Shown here: piece after piece, positions 24,731-37,228 of the stretch | Layout of the letters: each line of letters starts with the position of its first letter | Position numbering within the stretch: the stretch's first letter is position 1 | NCBI GenBank assembly: GCA_051294375.1 | Contig: CM119268.1 | Span: 7,212,861 to 7,276,860 of the forward strand | DNA: 64,000 nucleotides | From: Paraspadella gotoi | Taxonomy: Eukaryota > Chaetognatha | Reading direction: 5' to 3' | Notes under the pieces: generated by a model | Seen by the model: only the letters and a program-made list of their open reading frames with translations | Database searches by the model: none | Told to the model about the DNA's origin: nothing | Position numbers and translations under genes: made by a program

Positions 24731-25607
24731 ATATTATATAGAAAGATAAAAACGTCCATATATTAATATATTATACATATAAATACATATAATTCATAAA
24801 AGCCGCGCGCCGAAGGGAAGGTTTTTCTCTAAAAGCTTTTTTTCCTCTTCGCTTTTCCTTCCTTTTTTGACGCATGAAGCTAAAAAGTGTTGACAAATAA
24901 TAACACGAAGCCTCCGCCTCGGTGAAGATATCAACACCTCTTCACACTCGCGCAGCTTTTAACTTCCGCCCTCTCACTTTCACTCCAAACAAATACTCTT
25001 TTAACATTCCTAAACTATTCACTTATCTATTAGTATAGATTCTTGCTTTCATTCACTCTTTCATTGTACCCTCTTTCGTTTATTCTATCATTCCAATCAT
25101 TCCATTCATTCATTTATTATTTTTTTTATTCATGCGTTCATTATTTTTTCATTCATTCATTCATTCATTCATTCATTCATTCATTCATTCATCACATTCA
25201 TTTCCATCCATCCATCCATCCATCCATCCATCCATCCATCCATCCATCAATCCATCACTCCATCCATCCATCATCCATCCATCCATCCATCACTCCATCA
25301 ATCCAATCCATCCATCCTATTCTTCCAACCAAATTTTTTTTCCTTTTTTTTCCTTCTTGATATATTTTTTTTTTTTGTATTCTAATATCGCGAGGCTCCG
25401 CAGTCCGCACTCAATAATTCAACTGGCGATAGCCTCTCGCACCGCCCAACTTCCTCGGTCCTTCCACTCCCTCGACTTCTTATCCTTCCACATCCCCTTC
25501 GCCGTCTTCACTTCTGAGATTCAGGTGCGAAACGAATTCGACGGGTTATTGCGTCTTCGCACCAGTTTTGTTGGGGGAGGGTGGGGGGAAAGCGGTTGCC
25601 GGGAGAG

Positions 25608-25688
<81 letters not shown>

Positions 25689-25705
25689 AGAGAACATTGA
25701 GAGTA
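24644..25705 (+). repeat. Repeat A, copy 1
   Basis: Begins at GAGATCTGAAACGAATTGCG, runs through (GATA)n (24681-24729), a complex middle with ACGCATGAAGCTAAAAAG, an (ATTC)n/(ATCC)n array (25145-25320) and a GC-richer end, and stops at a GA run plus GAGAACATTGAG. Nearly identical to 26076-27129, with many 1-2 bp indels and microsatellite length changes. An assembly gap follows directly. Confidence 0.9.
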
Positions 25706-25708
25706 TGG

Positions 25709-25733
25709 NNNNNNNNNNNNNNNNNNNNNNNNN
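25709..25733. other. Assembly gap (25 N)
   Basis: 25 N separating repeat A copy 1 from the sequence leading into copy 2. Confidence 0.99.
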
Positions 25734-25990
25734 CTTAATGTCCCCCCCCCACCTTTTCTCAGCGCAACCTTACTTACGCTTTACTTCTTTTACTTTCTTT
25801 TTTTTTTTCATATCAGTTTAATTTCGCATCGTCGTCGGTTCTTGAGCGTAACGAGTTAAATTAACTTCGCCTGATCCCGAGTGTTGAGGTTTTTTTTTAT
25901 TAAACCTCTTTATCAGGCGAGGAATGAAATGGAGGAAACGGCGCACCTTTAGTGGAGTAGAAGGAAAGAGTGAGGGGAGAGAGGGAGAGG

Positions 25991-26027
<37 letters not shown>

Positions 26028-26075
26028 GAGGAGAGAGAGAGAGAGAGAGAGAGAGAGTAAAGAGAAGAGAGGGAG

Positions 26076-26111
26076 ATCTGAAACGAATTGCGGAGATGTA
26101 CGGAATTTGAT

Positions 26112-26154
<43 letters not shown>

Positions 26155-27086
26155 ATATTATATAGAAAGATAAAAACGTCCATATAATATATATATTATA
26201 CATATAAATACATATAATTCATAAAAGCCGCCGCGCCGAAGGGAAGGTTTTTCTCAAAAGCTTTTTTTCCTCTTCGCTTTTCCTTCCTTTTTTGACGCAT
26301 GAAGCTAAAAAGTGTTGACAAATAATAACACGAAGCCTCCGCCTCGGTGAAAATATCAACACCTCTTCACACTCGCGCAGCTTTTAACTTCCGCTCTCAC
26401 TTTCACTCCAACAAAATACTCTTTTAACATTCCTAAACTATTCACTTATCATATTAGTATAGATTCTTGCTTTCATTCACTCTTTCATTTGTACCCTCTT
26501 TCGTTTATTCTATCATTCCAATCATTCCATTCATTCATTTATTATTTTTTTTTTATTCATGCGTTCATTATTTTTTCATTCATTCATTCATTCATTCAAT
26601 TCATTCATTCATTCATTCATTCATTTCATATCATTCATCATCCATCCATCCATCCATCCATCCATCCATACCTCCATCATCCATCACTCCATCTCCATCC
26701 ATCCATCCATCCATCCATCCATCCATCACTCCATCAATCAATCATCCATCCATATTCTTCCAACCAAATTTTTTTCCCTTTTTTTTTTCCTTCTTGATAT
26801 ATATTTTTTTTTGTATTCTAATATCGCGAGGCTCCGCAGTCCGCACTCAATAATTCAACTGGCGATAGCCTCTCGCACCGCCCAACTTCCTCGGTCCTTC
26901 CACTCCCTCGACTTCTTATCCTTCCACATCCCCTTCGCCGTCTTCACTTCTGAGATTCAGGTGCGAAACGAATTCGACGGGTTATTGCGTCTTCGCACCA
27001 GTTTTGTTGGGGGGAGGTGGGGGGAAAGCGGGTTGCCGGGGAGGAGAGAGAGAGAGAGAGGAGAGAGAGAGAAGAAAGAGAGAGAG

Positions 27087-27123
<37 letters not shown>

Positions 27124-27129
27124 ATTGAG
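26076..27129 (+). repeat. Repeat A, copy 2
   Basis: Direct copy of 24644-25705, about 1.4 kb downstream, with shorter (GATA)n and a rearranged (ATTC)/(ATCC) array. It joins directly to repeat B copy 1 at AACATTGAGTAGTTGAAGC. Either a local tandem duplication or an assembly duplicate is possible. Confidence 0.9.
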
Positions 27130-27566
27130 TAGTTGAAGCTAAATCCGCGCCCTAAACAAACCGCAAGTGATGAATGGCGCGTTGCTGTCGGGGAAGAGGA
27201 ATTTAAATGCTGAAAGAAGAGATAGAGACAGAAAAAGACAGAGAAGAGAGAGAGGAAGGAGAGAAGAGAGAGAGAGAGTGGGAGGGTAGACATATATATC
27301 AATCTCACACAATACTCTTGGCGTCGCCTTTGGTGTGAACTCAATTTTTTTCAGGGATAACAATACGTCGCATTCACACTTCTTTTAAAACATAACAGAA
27401 CACAACAAACACAAAGGAAACCAAAAACAAAAAAAACCAAAAAAAAACACGTCCAACACAACAACAACAACAAACAACAACGACAGGTTCAGCCGCTGCA
27501 ACAGAAACAATTTGCCCTATCTTGCTGCCAAAGGCTTTTATTAGTTCTCACCACCTTTCTCTCTCT

Positions 27567-27613
<47 letters not shown>

Positions 27614-28543
27614 CTCTCTCTCTCTCTCCTCTCTCTTCTCTCTCTCTCTCTCACGCTCATCAGAGGCCTCAGTTTAATTAGTTCTGGCTGCGTTTCCTAA
27701 TACATAAGTTTAAAGGAAATATTTAAATTCTTTTTTTCATTTTCATCAATTTCCGGCGCCGGCGACGTCTGCAGCGTGACCAGGCAGCGACGGACGACGC
27801 AGCGGCCTGCCGACAAAAACGCTCGCAGCAATCACGACAGGCGAGCAGCAGCTGCGCGCTAATGGGGACCGGACGTGGATTTAATGACGAGTAACAATTC
27901 GGGAAAGGCGGTCGGAGAAACAAAAAGGTGAGGGTTGTGAAAGGAAATGAGGAAGGAAAAAGGTTAGTCTCGCGGAAACCGGAGAAAGGGTGAGTGAGAA
28001 AGTAAGGGTGAGTGAATGGCGACAGAAACGAGGAACGAAGCAGGTGTGAGAAATTAGAAGAAAATCGGAGATGAGAGATCGGGAAATGAAAAGGTCGGAA
28101 TTTGGAGTGGGAATTCGGAAGATTGGGAACCGGGAAGTCGGAATTAGGGAGGTCGGAGCTAGATTGAGGAGAAGTCGGAATGTTAATTCTGGTGATTCAG
28201 CAGAGACTATGGGAGGAGCGGATTAGCTCTTATCTCGACAGGTGGCGGTATCTTGGAGAGACAGACGTTAAAACAGTTGCAGAGATTTTAAAAGGAACAT
28301 AAAGAGAGATTAAAGAGAGATTTCATGATTGCTATTTAAGACGATCGGCGGCGAATATAAGGAGCCGAACGGAAAGACATATGACATATCTACTTTCATT
28401 TTGGTATACGATTCGGCTTGCTCACAAAATTGTTTTGCTTCAAATTTATAAAATTGGGATTTACCGTCAACTCTCTATCGCTCTCTCTCTTTCTCTCTCT
28501 GTCTCTCTCTCTCTCTTTCTTCTCTCTCTCTCTCTCCTCTCCT

Positions 28544-28589
<46 letters not shown>

Positions 28590-28728
28590 AAACAAACAAA
28601 TCGAGGCTTTCAAACCGTGCCTCCCTTAATCCACTGTCTTCTTTTTAATCCTGATCCGACAGATGAACTCTCTTTGTCTTTAGTTCCTCTTCTCCTTCCC
28701 TCACTTATTTCCTCTCCCTTTTTTCTCT

Positions 28729-28806
<78 letters not shown>

Positions 28807-28966
28807 CTCTCTCTCTCGCTCTCTCTCTCTCTCTCAATTTGCCGAGTAGTGGCATAAATTTTTCTGAGCAAGCGATCACCATCCCTTCACCTGAGAGTAG
28901 AAAGAAAAATTAATCTATCGTGGACACTTTGCAGATTGTAAAGGTAAAGTAGACGAGTCTTTCTCG

Positions 28967-28999
<33 letters not shown>

Positions 29000-29324
29000 T
29001 CTCTCCTCTCTGATGACTTCCTTTTATTTTCTTTCCGCTCTGTTCTCTCTCCGCGACGTAATCTTATCCCTGCGACCGATAAAATTTCTTTTTCTTTATA
29101 TTTTTTCCTTTTCTTCTTTGCTTAACAGTACAATTAACTATACTATTATATACTCATTTAAAACCAATGAAATTGAAGAGCCAAAGTTTAAATACATGAA
29201 TTTCATACAATGCGTAAATAACAAAGTAGTTTCCGCACAATATTCAAATATATAGAAATGCAGTAAACAAAATATAAAAAAAACAAAAAAAAACTGGACT
29301 GTCTGGGTTTTTAAAATATCCGTA

Positions 29325-29975
29325 GTAGTGTCGACGATCGAACAACTCAAATTATTTGAACATGATCGAACAATGATAATTTAAGATGTGAGATAGTATG
29401 ATTCAAGTAATACCAAAAAATATATTCATTCATCATTATTCTCGGGAACAGAATAGTAAATATAATATATTCTTAGAGTAAGTATACCTTATAAGATAGT
29501 AAATTTAAAAATTTAATTTTTTATAAAACTTTAATAAAGATTCAACTTCTTCATAAAAAGTCTTGAATCAAAAAAATATTAAACACTGTTATCAAAATTG
29601 TCATCTTCAAAGCGGTAAAATAAAGAAAAAGGTAAAATTCCTGACTTTTGATTCTCGGGTAGTAGAAAACTTTATATATGTATAAAAACGTTTTAGTCAC
29701 GTTTTTTATGATCTAAACATATAAAATATCATATTAACATATTTTATAAAAGTTTCTTAGTTTTTTACAGCGAATCCAAATCAGTTCTTAAAATAAAAAA
29801 AAAAATTTTTGAAATTTGACGACTTTTATAAGAATTTACATACATAATAATGAATTTGCTATACTTTATCGTAAAAAAAAATTTTTTAAAAGGATTACAA
29901 ATTCCTTAACTAAATATCCATAGGCCAGCAAAAAATTTCAATCACTCAAATCTTTTCATCACTCCACCCTAATAT
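29325..29975 (+). mobile_element. AT-rich element E copy 2, inserted in repeat B copy 1
   Basis: Copy 2 of repeat B reads ATATCCGGTATTAGTCTCCG without interruption at 34062-34081. Copy 1 has about 650 bp inserted between ATATCCGTAGTAGT and AATATCGGTTTGTCTCCG. The two edges share an imperfect ATATC(C)GG-like flank, which could be a target-site duplication. The interior aligns with 10300-11015. No ORF is present, so it would be non-autonomous. Confidence 0.6.
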
Positions 29976-30380
29976 CGGTTTGTCTCCGACGGCCCGTGGC
30001 AAAGTCTCATGACGTCCTCCGATAGGGCGAGACGCCTGACGTTTCCAGATCAGCGTCCAAACATTTTTTTTTTGCAAATCGAACATCGCCGACATTTGCC
30101 TGACATGTTGACATCCGCCTGTCGTTACTCATAACGATCCGATCTCGTGGACTTGTCTCGCGACGAAGACGGGACCGTCCAAAGTCGTTAGCGGACAGAG
30201 TGGGAACAATCAGACAATCTCTCTCTCTCTCTCTCTCTCTGCTCTCTCTTCTCTCTGCTCTCTCTCTTCTCTCTTCTCTCTCTCTCTCTCGTCTTAATGG
30301 ATGTACCACAAGTTGAATAAAGACTGCACTTAACGGGACAGAAGGAAGGGAAGAAGACGGATAGGGAGGAGAGGAGGAGG

Positions 30381-30413
<33 letters not shown>

Positions 30414-31259
30414 TAGAGATGAGAGACGGAGAGAGAGAGAGAAGAGAGAGAGAGAGAATTAGATTTAGATGGAGGACTTAAGTCCCCCGTCACGACTCAA
30501 GACGAATCGCCCGCCAATTCATTAAATTCTCCCTTCGTAAATTCGTCGCATCAACATCCCTTTTGGAACTGTGAATTTTTTTTTTTGATATTAAAAAAAA
30601 ACAAGATCACAAAATAATGTGTAGGACCGGTCATACTTAATTTAGTTAACAGTCGTTATTTGCAAAAAATTAATCAATTGAATTTTGATGTTTTAATCTC
30701 ATTTTGCATATTGCCCAGTATTTAATTTTAACTGTTTTAAAATAAAAGTTTTTTGCGCGATATTCTAGTTTAGTTTTATAAGTTTTTCGGTTATAGTTAA
30801 CAACCATAGAATGCACCATATTTTATTTTCAATTGTTTATTACAGAAAGTTACGATCGAAAAAAAAAAGCCCTCGAGGACCTATTTTCGGCACGCGCGAA
30901 CAAAGTGAACGCAGCGAGGCGTTGCAGTGAGAAGACTTCATCACTCTCTAGTACATTGCACCGTCGTTTGGAGAATCTCGTTGGGATTAAGAGGAAATGC
31001 GACGCGCGGGGTCTAGCGGGGTCGTTCTTTCTCGGGGGGAAGGAAGGGGTTTTTTTTTTATTCTCGTATGTCCTGTGAGTGGGAATCTTAAGCCGGGATC
31101 GAAGTTATTTTATTTATGGAGATTAAAATGAGGAGAGGGAGAAATTCTGGCGAGAAATGTGAACGGAAAGGTTTATCTTTTATTTTCTTTGGGAATGTAA
31201 AAAAAAAAGAGAAAGAAAGAGGTGGACATTTAAGGTAAAAAGAAGATGAAAACGTCCTC

Positions 31260-31660
31260 TGGTGATATGAAGCAGTTTTACAGTCCTGTAAAGTAAGGGG
31301 ACTGTTAAAAGACTGAAAAAAGTAGTCAGTGGAGCATAAAATAAGTTGGGAGGCAGTGAAATGAATGGGTAAGTTATCCCTGTAAAGTAAGGGACGTAGA
31401 AATGATTGAAAAAATGTTAAGTATTATGATATTTAATGGGAAAGTCTAGTACCTTTGAAAGTAGGGGGACGACAAAATGATTGAAAGGTAAGTACTACTG
31501 TGAATAGATGGAAAGATAAGTCTCCTGTTGAAGTAAGAGAGCGGAAAATGATTGAAAATGGTGAAGTACTCTGTAAAAATGATGCTAAACTTAATAACTC
31601 TATGAATTTGAGATAAAGTGAAATTTTTAGTCCTGAGTAAAATGAGGAGACAAAAAAATT
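31260..31660 (+). repeat. Hairpin minisatellite, B copy 1
   Basis: About five units of 70-95 bp combining an AGTCC...GGGGACT inverted repeat with ATGATTGAAAATGGTAAG-like spacer. Stems in this copy are damaged by single-base losses relative to 35405-35810. Confidence 0.75.
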
Positions 31661-31941
31661 AGTGTTGGATGAAAAAGGAAACCCAAAAAAAATTAGTCGA
31701 TACAAATGCAGTTATGAAAAAATTTAGAAAAGCGAGTTCAATATTAAGTAAGAGAACTCGAATAAAAAAAGGAAAATAAAAAAGAGATGTGAAAAGAATG
31801 AGAAAGTCATCACCCGTGAACTCGGGGTTTATGAGCGCAAATACCTTTTGCAGTCATGATCATGATTCTTTTTGAATTGACTGTTTGAATTTGATGTGAT
31901 AACTCGATTTGGTTTAAAAAATGGAGAGAGAGAAGAGAAGA

Positions 31942-31988
<47 letters not shown>

Positions 31989-32737
31989 GAGAGAGAGAAG
32001 AAAGAGATCCCCCGTTTACGTTTCACGAACTATCAGAAATAGTTCGTCTTCCCTGTACGCATTTCTATGACTCTCTCCTCTCTCTCTCTTTCTTTTCTTC
32101 CTCTCTTTCCCCGCTTCTTTCCTTCGTTTTTCTCTCTCTCTTCTCTCTCCCTTACTCCCTCTCTCGCCGCAAAAAAAGAAGTTATCGTCTGTTATTTTAT
32201 TCATTTGGTCTTTGCGATAACGATTATCGAAAATCGAGTGTCACCAGAGTGATGATGAACGAACTCACCTTTCCCTTTTTTCCTTTTTTTCTTTCCTATG
32301 TCTCTCTTTTTTTTGAAGCTAAATCCGCGCCCTAAACAAACCGCAAGTGATGAATGGCGCGTTGCTGTCGGGGAAGAGGAATTTAAATGCTGAAAGAAGA
32401 GATAGAGACAGAAAAAGACAGAGAGAGAGAGAGAGAAGGAGAGAGAGAGAGAGAGAGAGTGGGAGGGTAGACATATATATCAATCTCACACAATACTCTT
32501 GGCGTCGCCTTTGGGTTGAACTCAATTTTTTTCAGGGATAACAATACGTCGCATTCACACTTCTTTAAAACTAAAACAGAAACAAACAAACACAAAGGAA
32601 ACCAAAAACAAAAAAAACCAAAAAAAAACACGTCCAACAACAACAACAACAACAACAACAACGACAGGTTCAGCGCGCTGCAACAGAAACAATTTTGCCC
32701 TATCTTGCTGCCAAAGGCTTTTATTAGTTTCTCACCA

Positions 32738-32799
<62 letters not shown>

Positions 32800-33655
32800 G
32801 CTTCATCAGAGGCCTCAGTTTAATTAGTTCTGGCTGCGTTTCCTAATACATAAGTTTAAAGGAAATATTTAAATTCTTTTTTTCATTTTCATCAATTTCC
32901 GGCGCCGGCGACGTCTGCAGCGTGACGGCAGCGACGGACGACGCAGCGGCTGCCGACAAAAACGCTCGCAGCAATCACGACAGCGCGAGCAGCAGCTGCG
33001 ACGCTAATGGGGACCGGACGTGGATTTAATGACGAGTAACAATTCGGGAAAGGCGGTCGGGAGAAAAAAAAGGTGAGGGTTGTGAAAGGAAATGAGGAAG
33101 TAAAAAGGTTAGTCTCGCGGAAACCGGAGGAAAGGGTGAGTGAGAAAGTAAATGGGGTGAGTGAATGGCGACAGAAACGAGGAACGAAGCAGGTGTGAGA
33201 AATTTAGAAGAAAATCGGAGATGAGAGATCGGGAAATGAAAGGTCGGAATTTGGGAGGTGGGAATTCGGAAGATTGGGAACCGGGAAGTCGGAATTAGGG
33301 AGGTCGGAGCTAGATTGAGGGAGAAGTCGGAATGTTAAGTTCTGGTGATTCAGCAGAGACTATGGGAGGAGCGGGATTAAGCTCTTATCTCGACAGGTGG
33401 CGGTATCTGGAGAGACAGACGTTGAAACAGTTGCAGAGATTTTAAAAGGAACATAAAGAGAGATAAAGAGAGATTTCATGATTGCTATTTAAGACGGATC
33501 GCGGCGAATATAAGGAGCCGAACGGAAAGACATATGACATATCTACTTTCATTTTGGTATACGATTCGGCTTGCTCACAAAATTGTTTTGCTTCAAATTT
33601 ATAAAATTGGGATTTACCGTTCAACTCTCTATCGCTCTCTCTCTTTCTCTCTCTG

Positions 33656-33757
<102 letters not shown>

Positions 33758-34228
33758 GACTTCTTTTATTTCTTTCCGCTCTGTTCTCTCTCCGCGACGT
33801 AAATCTTATCCCTGCGACGATAAAAATTTTCTTTTTTCTTTATATTTTTTTCCTTTTTCTTCTTTGCTTGACATACAATTAACTATACTATATTATACTC
33901 ATTTAAAAACCAATGAAATTGAAAGAGCCAAAGTTTAAACATGTAATTTCATAAAATCGTAAATAACAAAGTAGTTTCCACAATATTCAAATATATAGAA
34001 ATGCAGTAAACAAAATATAAAAAAAACAAAAAAAAAAAAACTGGACTGTCTGGGTTTTAAAATATCCGGTATTAGTCTCCGACGCCCGTCAAAGTTTTGA
34101 CGTCCTCCGATAGGCGAGACGCCTGACGTTTCCAGATAGCGTCAAACTTTTTTTTTCAAATCGACATCGCCTGACATTTCGCCTGACATCGTTTGACATC
34201 CGCCTGTCGTTACTCGATAACGACCGTC

Positions 34229-34576
34229 NNNNNNNNNNNNNNNNNNNNNNNNNNNNNNNNNNNNNNNNNNNNNNNNNNNNNNNNNNNNNNNNNNNNNNNN
34301 NNNNNNNNNNNNNNNNNNNNNNNNNNNNNNNNNNNNNNNNNNNNNNNNNNNNNNNNNNNNNNNNNNNNNNNNNNNNNNNNNNNNNNNNNNNNNNNNNNNN
34401 NNNNNNNNNNNNNNNNNNNNNNNNNNNNNNNNNNNNNNNNNNNNNNNNNNNNNNNNNNNNNNNNNNNNNNNNNNNNNNNNNNNNNNNNNNNNNNNNNNNN
34501 NNNNNNNNNNNNNNNNNNNNNNNNNNNNNNNNNNNNNNNNNNNNNNNNNNNNNNNNNNNNNNNNNNNNNNNNNNNN
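34229..34576. other. Assembly gap (348 N)
   Basis: Sized gap lying at the position of the CT/GA tracts of repeat B copy 1 (about 30215-30455). Confidence 0.99.
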
Positions 34577-35404
34577 GAGAGAGAGAGAGAGAGAGAGAGA
34601 ATTAGATTTGATGGAGGGACTTAACGTCCGTCACGACTCAAAACGAATCGCCCGCCATCTTAAATTTCTCCCTTTCGAAATTCCGTCGCACTCAACATCC
34701 CTTTTGAACTGTGAATTTTTTTTTTGATTTAAAAAACAAATCACAAAAAATGTTGTGAGGACCGGTCATACTTAATTAGTTAACAGTCGTTATTTGCAAA
34801 AAAATTATCAATTGAATTTTGATTTTTAATCTCATTTGCATATTGCAGTATTTAATTTTAATTGTTTATAATAATAAAAGTTTTTTGCGCGATATTTTTA
34901 AGTTATATTTTTAAGTTATCGGTTAATAGTTAACAGACCATAGAATGCACCATATTTTACTTTTCAATTGTTTAATTTACGAAAGTTACGATCGAAAAAA
35001 AAAAAGCCCCGTCGAGACCATTATTCGACGCGCGAACAAGGAACGCAGCGAGGCGTTGCAGTGAGAAGGACTCTCACTCTCTCTCGTCATTGCACGTCGT
35101 TTGGAGAGAATCTCGTGGGGATTAAGAGGGAAATGCGACGCGCGGGGTCGAGGGGGTCGTTCTTTCTCGGGGGGAAGGGAAGGGGTTTTTTTTTTTATTC
35201 TCGTTGTCCTTGAGTGGGAATCTAAGCTCGGGATCGAGTTATTTTATTTATGGGAGATAAAATGAGGAGAGGGAGAAATTATGGGCGGGGAAATGTGAAC
35301 GGAAAGGTTTTCTTTTTTTTCTTTTGGTGAATGTAAAAAAAAAAGAAAAGAAAGAGGTGGACATTTAAAGGTAAAAGAGAAGACGATTGAAACCGTCCTC
35401 TGGA

Positions 35405-35810
35405 TGATATGAAGCAAGTTTTACAGTCCCCTGTAAAGTAAGGGGACTGTAAAAGAATGAAAAAAAGTTAGTAGTGGAGCATAAAATAAGTTGGGAGGCA
35501 GTGAAATGAGTGGGTAAGTTAGTCCCCTGTAAAGTAAGGGGACTAGAAATGATTGAAAATGTTAAGTATTATGATAATTTAATGGGAAAGTTAGTCCCCT
35601 TTGAAGTAGGGGGACGAAAAATGATTGAAAATGGTAAGTACTCTGTGAATAGAATGGAAAGTAAGTCTCCTGTGAAGTAAGAAGACGGAAAATGATTGAA
35701 AATGGTAAGTACTCTGTAAAAATGATGCTAAACGTTAATAACTCTATGAATTGAGATAAAAGTGAAATTATTAGTCCTTAGTAAAATGAGGAGACAAAAA
35801 ATTAGTGTTG
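35405..35810 (+). repeat. Hairpin minisatellite, B copy 2
   Basis: Units at about 35423, 35520, 35592, 35668 and 35772. The first has a perfect 10-bp stem, ACAGTCCCCT and AGGGGACTGT, with an 8-nt GTAAAGTA loop (35423-35450). The second has a 9-bp stem (35520-35545). Later units keep weaker stems. The spacer repeats ATGATTGAAAATG and GGTAAGTACTCTGT. Confidence 0.85.
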
Positions 35811-36112
35811 GATGAAAAAGGAACCCAACAAAAAATTAGTCGATACAAATACAAGTTATGAAAAAAATTTAGAAAAATCGAGTTCAATATTAAGTAAGAG
35901 AACTCGAATAAAAAAAAAGGAAAATAAAGAAAAAGAGATGGTGAAAAGAATGAGAAAGTCACTCACCGTGAACGTCCGGGGGTTATGAGCGCAAAACTTA
36001 CCTCTTTCCAGTCGGTAATGATTCAATGATCTTATTTTGAATGACATGTTTGAATTTGAGTGATAACTCGATTTGGTTAAAACAAAATGAGAGAGAGAGA
36101 GAGACGAGAGAG

Positions 36113-36143
<31 letters not shown>

Positions 36144-36460
36144 TCCCCCCGTTTACGTTTCACGTGACTATTGAAGAAATAGTTCTTTTCCCCGTACGCA
36201 ATTTCTATGACTCTCTCTCTCTCTCTCTCTTTCTTTTTTCTCTCCTCTCTCTTTTTCCCCGCTTTCTTTCTCTTTCGTTTCTTCTCCCTCTTCTTCTCTC
36301 CTCCCTTCCTCCCTCTCTCGGCCGCAAAAAAAGAAAGTTATCGTCTTCATTTGTATTCATTGGTTTTTCGATAACATTATCGGAAAAATCGAGTTTGTCA
36401 CCAGAGGTGAATGATGAACGACTCAACCTTTTTTCCTTTTTTTTTCCTTTTTTCTTTTCC

Positions 36461-36900
36461 TCCTCTAATTTCGTTTCTTATTCTCTTCGTTCTCTATTTC
36501 TTCCTTAATTTTTTGTTTCCTCTTTTCTCTCTTTTTCTTCCTTAATTTTTGTTTCTTCCCTTTCACAAAAACTTGTTTTCTTTTATCTCGCTTAAATTGT
36601 TTCTTTTTTCTCTCTTTCTCTCCTTTTTTTAATTTTTTTTTTATTGACAAAATTCTAATTAATTGTACGGCGAAATTCGTTTGTAAAACGGAATGAGTAA
36701 ATGTTGCGGAAATTTTTTTTCTTCTGGATTTAAAATTAAAGTTGCGTCTAATAAACGAAATGATTAAAATAGTTCGTTTACTTCATTTCATTTTTTATTT
36801 TAAAATATTTATATGATTTTATGACTGACGCATCGTGTTCCATAATAAATATTTATATCTCGTTACAACCGAACTTCGCCGTACAAAACGATTCCCCCCC
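36461..36900. other. T-rich and AT-rich sequence downstream of the last myosin exon
   Basis: T-rich tract (36461-36650), then AT-rich sequence. On the minus strand an AATAAA hexamer (36799-36794) lies about 110 bp past the point where reading through the last myosin splice donor would stop. No further myosin exon was recognised here. Confidence 0.5.
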
Positions 36901-36908
36901 CCCGACCG

Positions 36909-37051
36909 CCTTACTTCTCCTTCCTCTTCTTCTCGTATTCAACGTGGACCAAAACGCGACGCGCCTGACACTGCATCTTGTTGAAGATCTTGGAGAGAGC
37001 ACCCTCGCGGATCTCCTCCAGTTGGGACAGCTGACCCGCGCGGAACATGAT
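36909..37051 (-). CDS. Last visible myosin exon (converter end and first IQ/lever)
   Basis: Acceptor CGCTCCAG precedes ATCATGTTCCG; the product runs [20 protein letters not shown] to [11 protein letters not shown]. The family equivalent is the FFKAG-LEE-R segment and start of the IQ helix. The exon can end at AA/GTAAGG (36915) in phase 2, or be read one codon further into TAA at 36911. The splice reading is preferred because GTAAGG is a strong donor and myosin normally continues here. Confidence 0.8.
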
Positions 37052-37139
37052 CTGGAGCGAGAGGATTGGATAGAATTGGATGGATTGGATGGATTAGATG
37101 GATAGAAAGATAGATGGATAGAAAGATAGATAGATAACT

Positions 37140-37228
<89 letters not shown>

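Larger units (their letters stand above)
27134..32315 (+). repeat. Repeat B, copy 1 (tandem with copy 2)
   Basis: Begins at GAAGCTAAATCCGCGCCC and ends where the same words start copy 2 at 32316. It carries two stretches missing from copy 2: about 28587-28965 between CT tracts, and 29325-29975, an AT-rich family-E element. It includes (GA)n/(CT)n runs, an ACAACA run, a GC patch at 27750-27870 and a hairpin minisatellite. Frameshifts between copies argue against coding content. Confidence 0.9.

Noticed and set aside
30833-31078. 81-codon ORF recurring at 34968-35213
   Set aside because: The duplicated copies differ by frame-shifting indels, and similarity extends equally into non-coding flanks.
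37100-37225. CRISPR-like regular array
   Set aside because: Tetranucleotide microsatellite without spacers in an animal genome; the same applies to the other arrays here.
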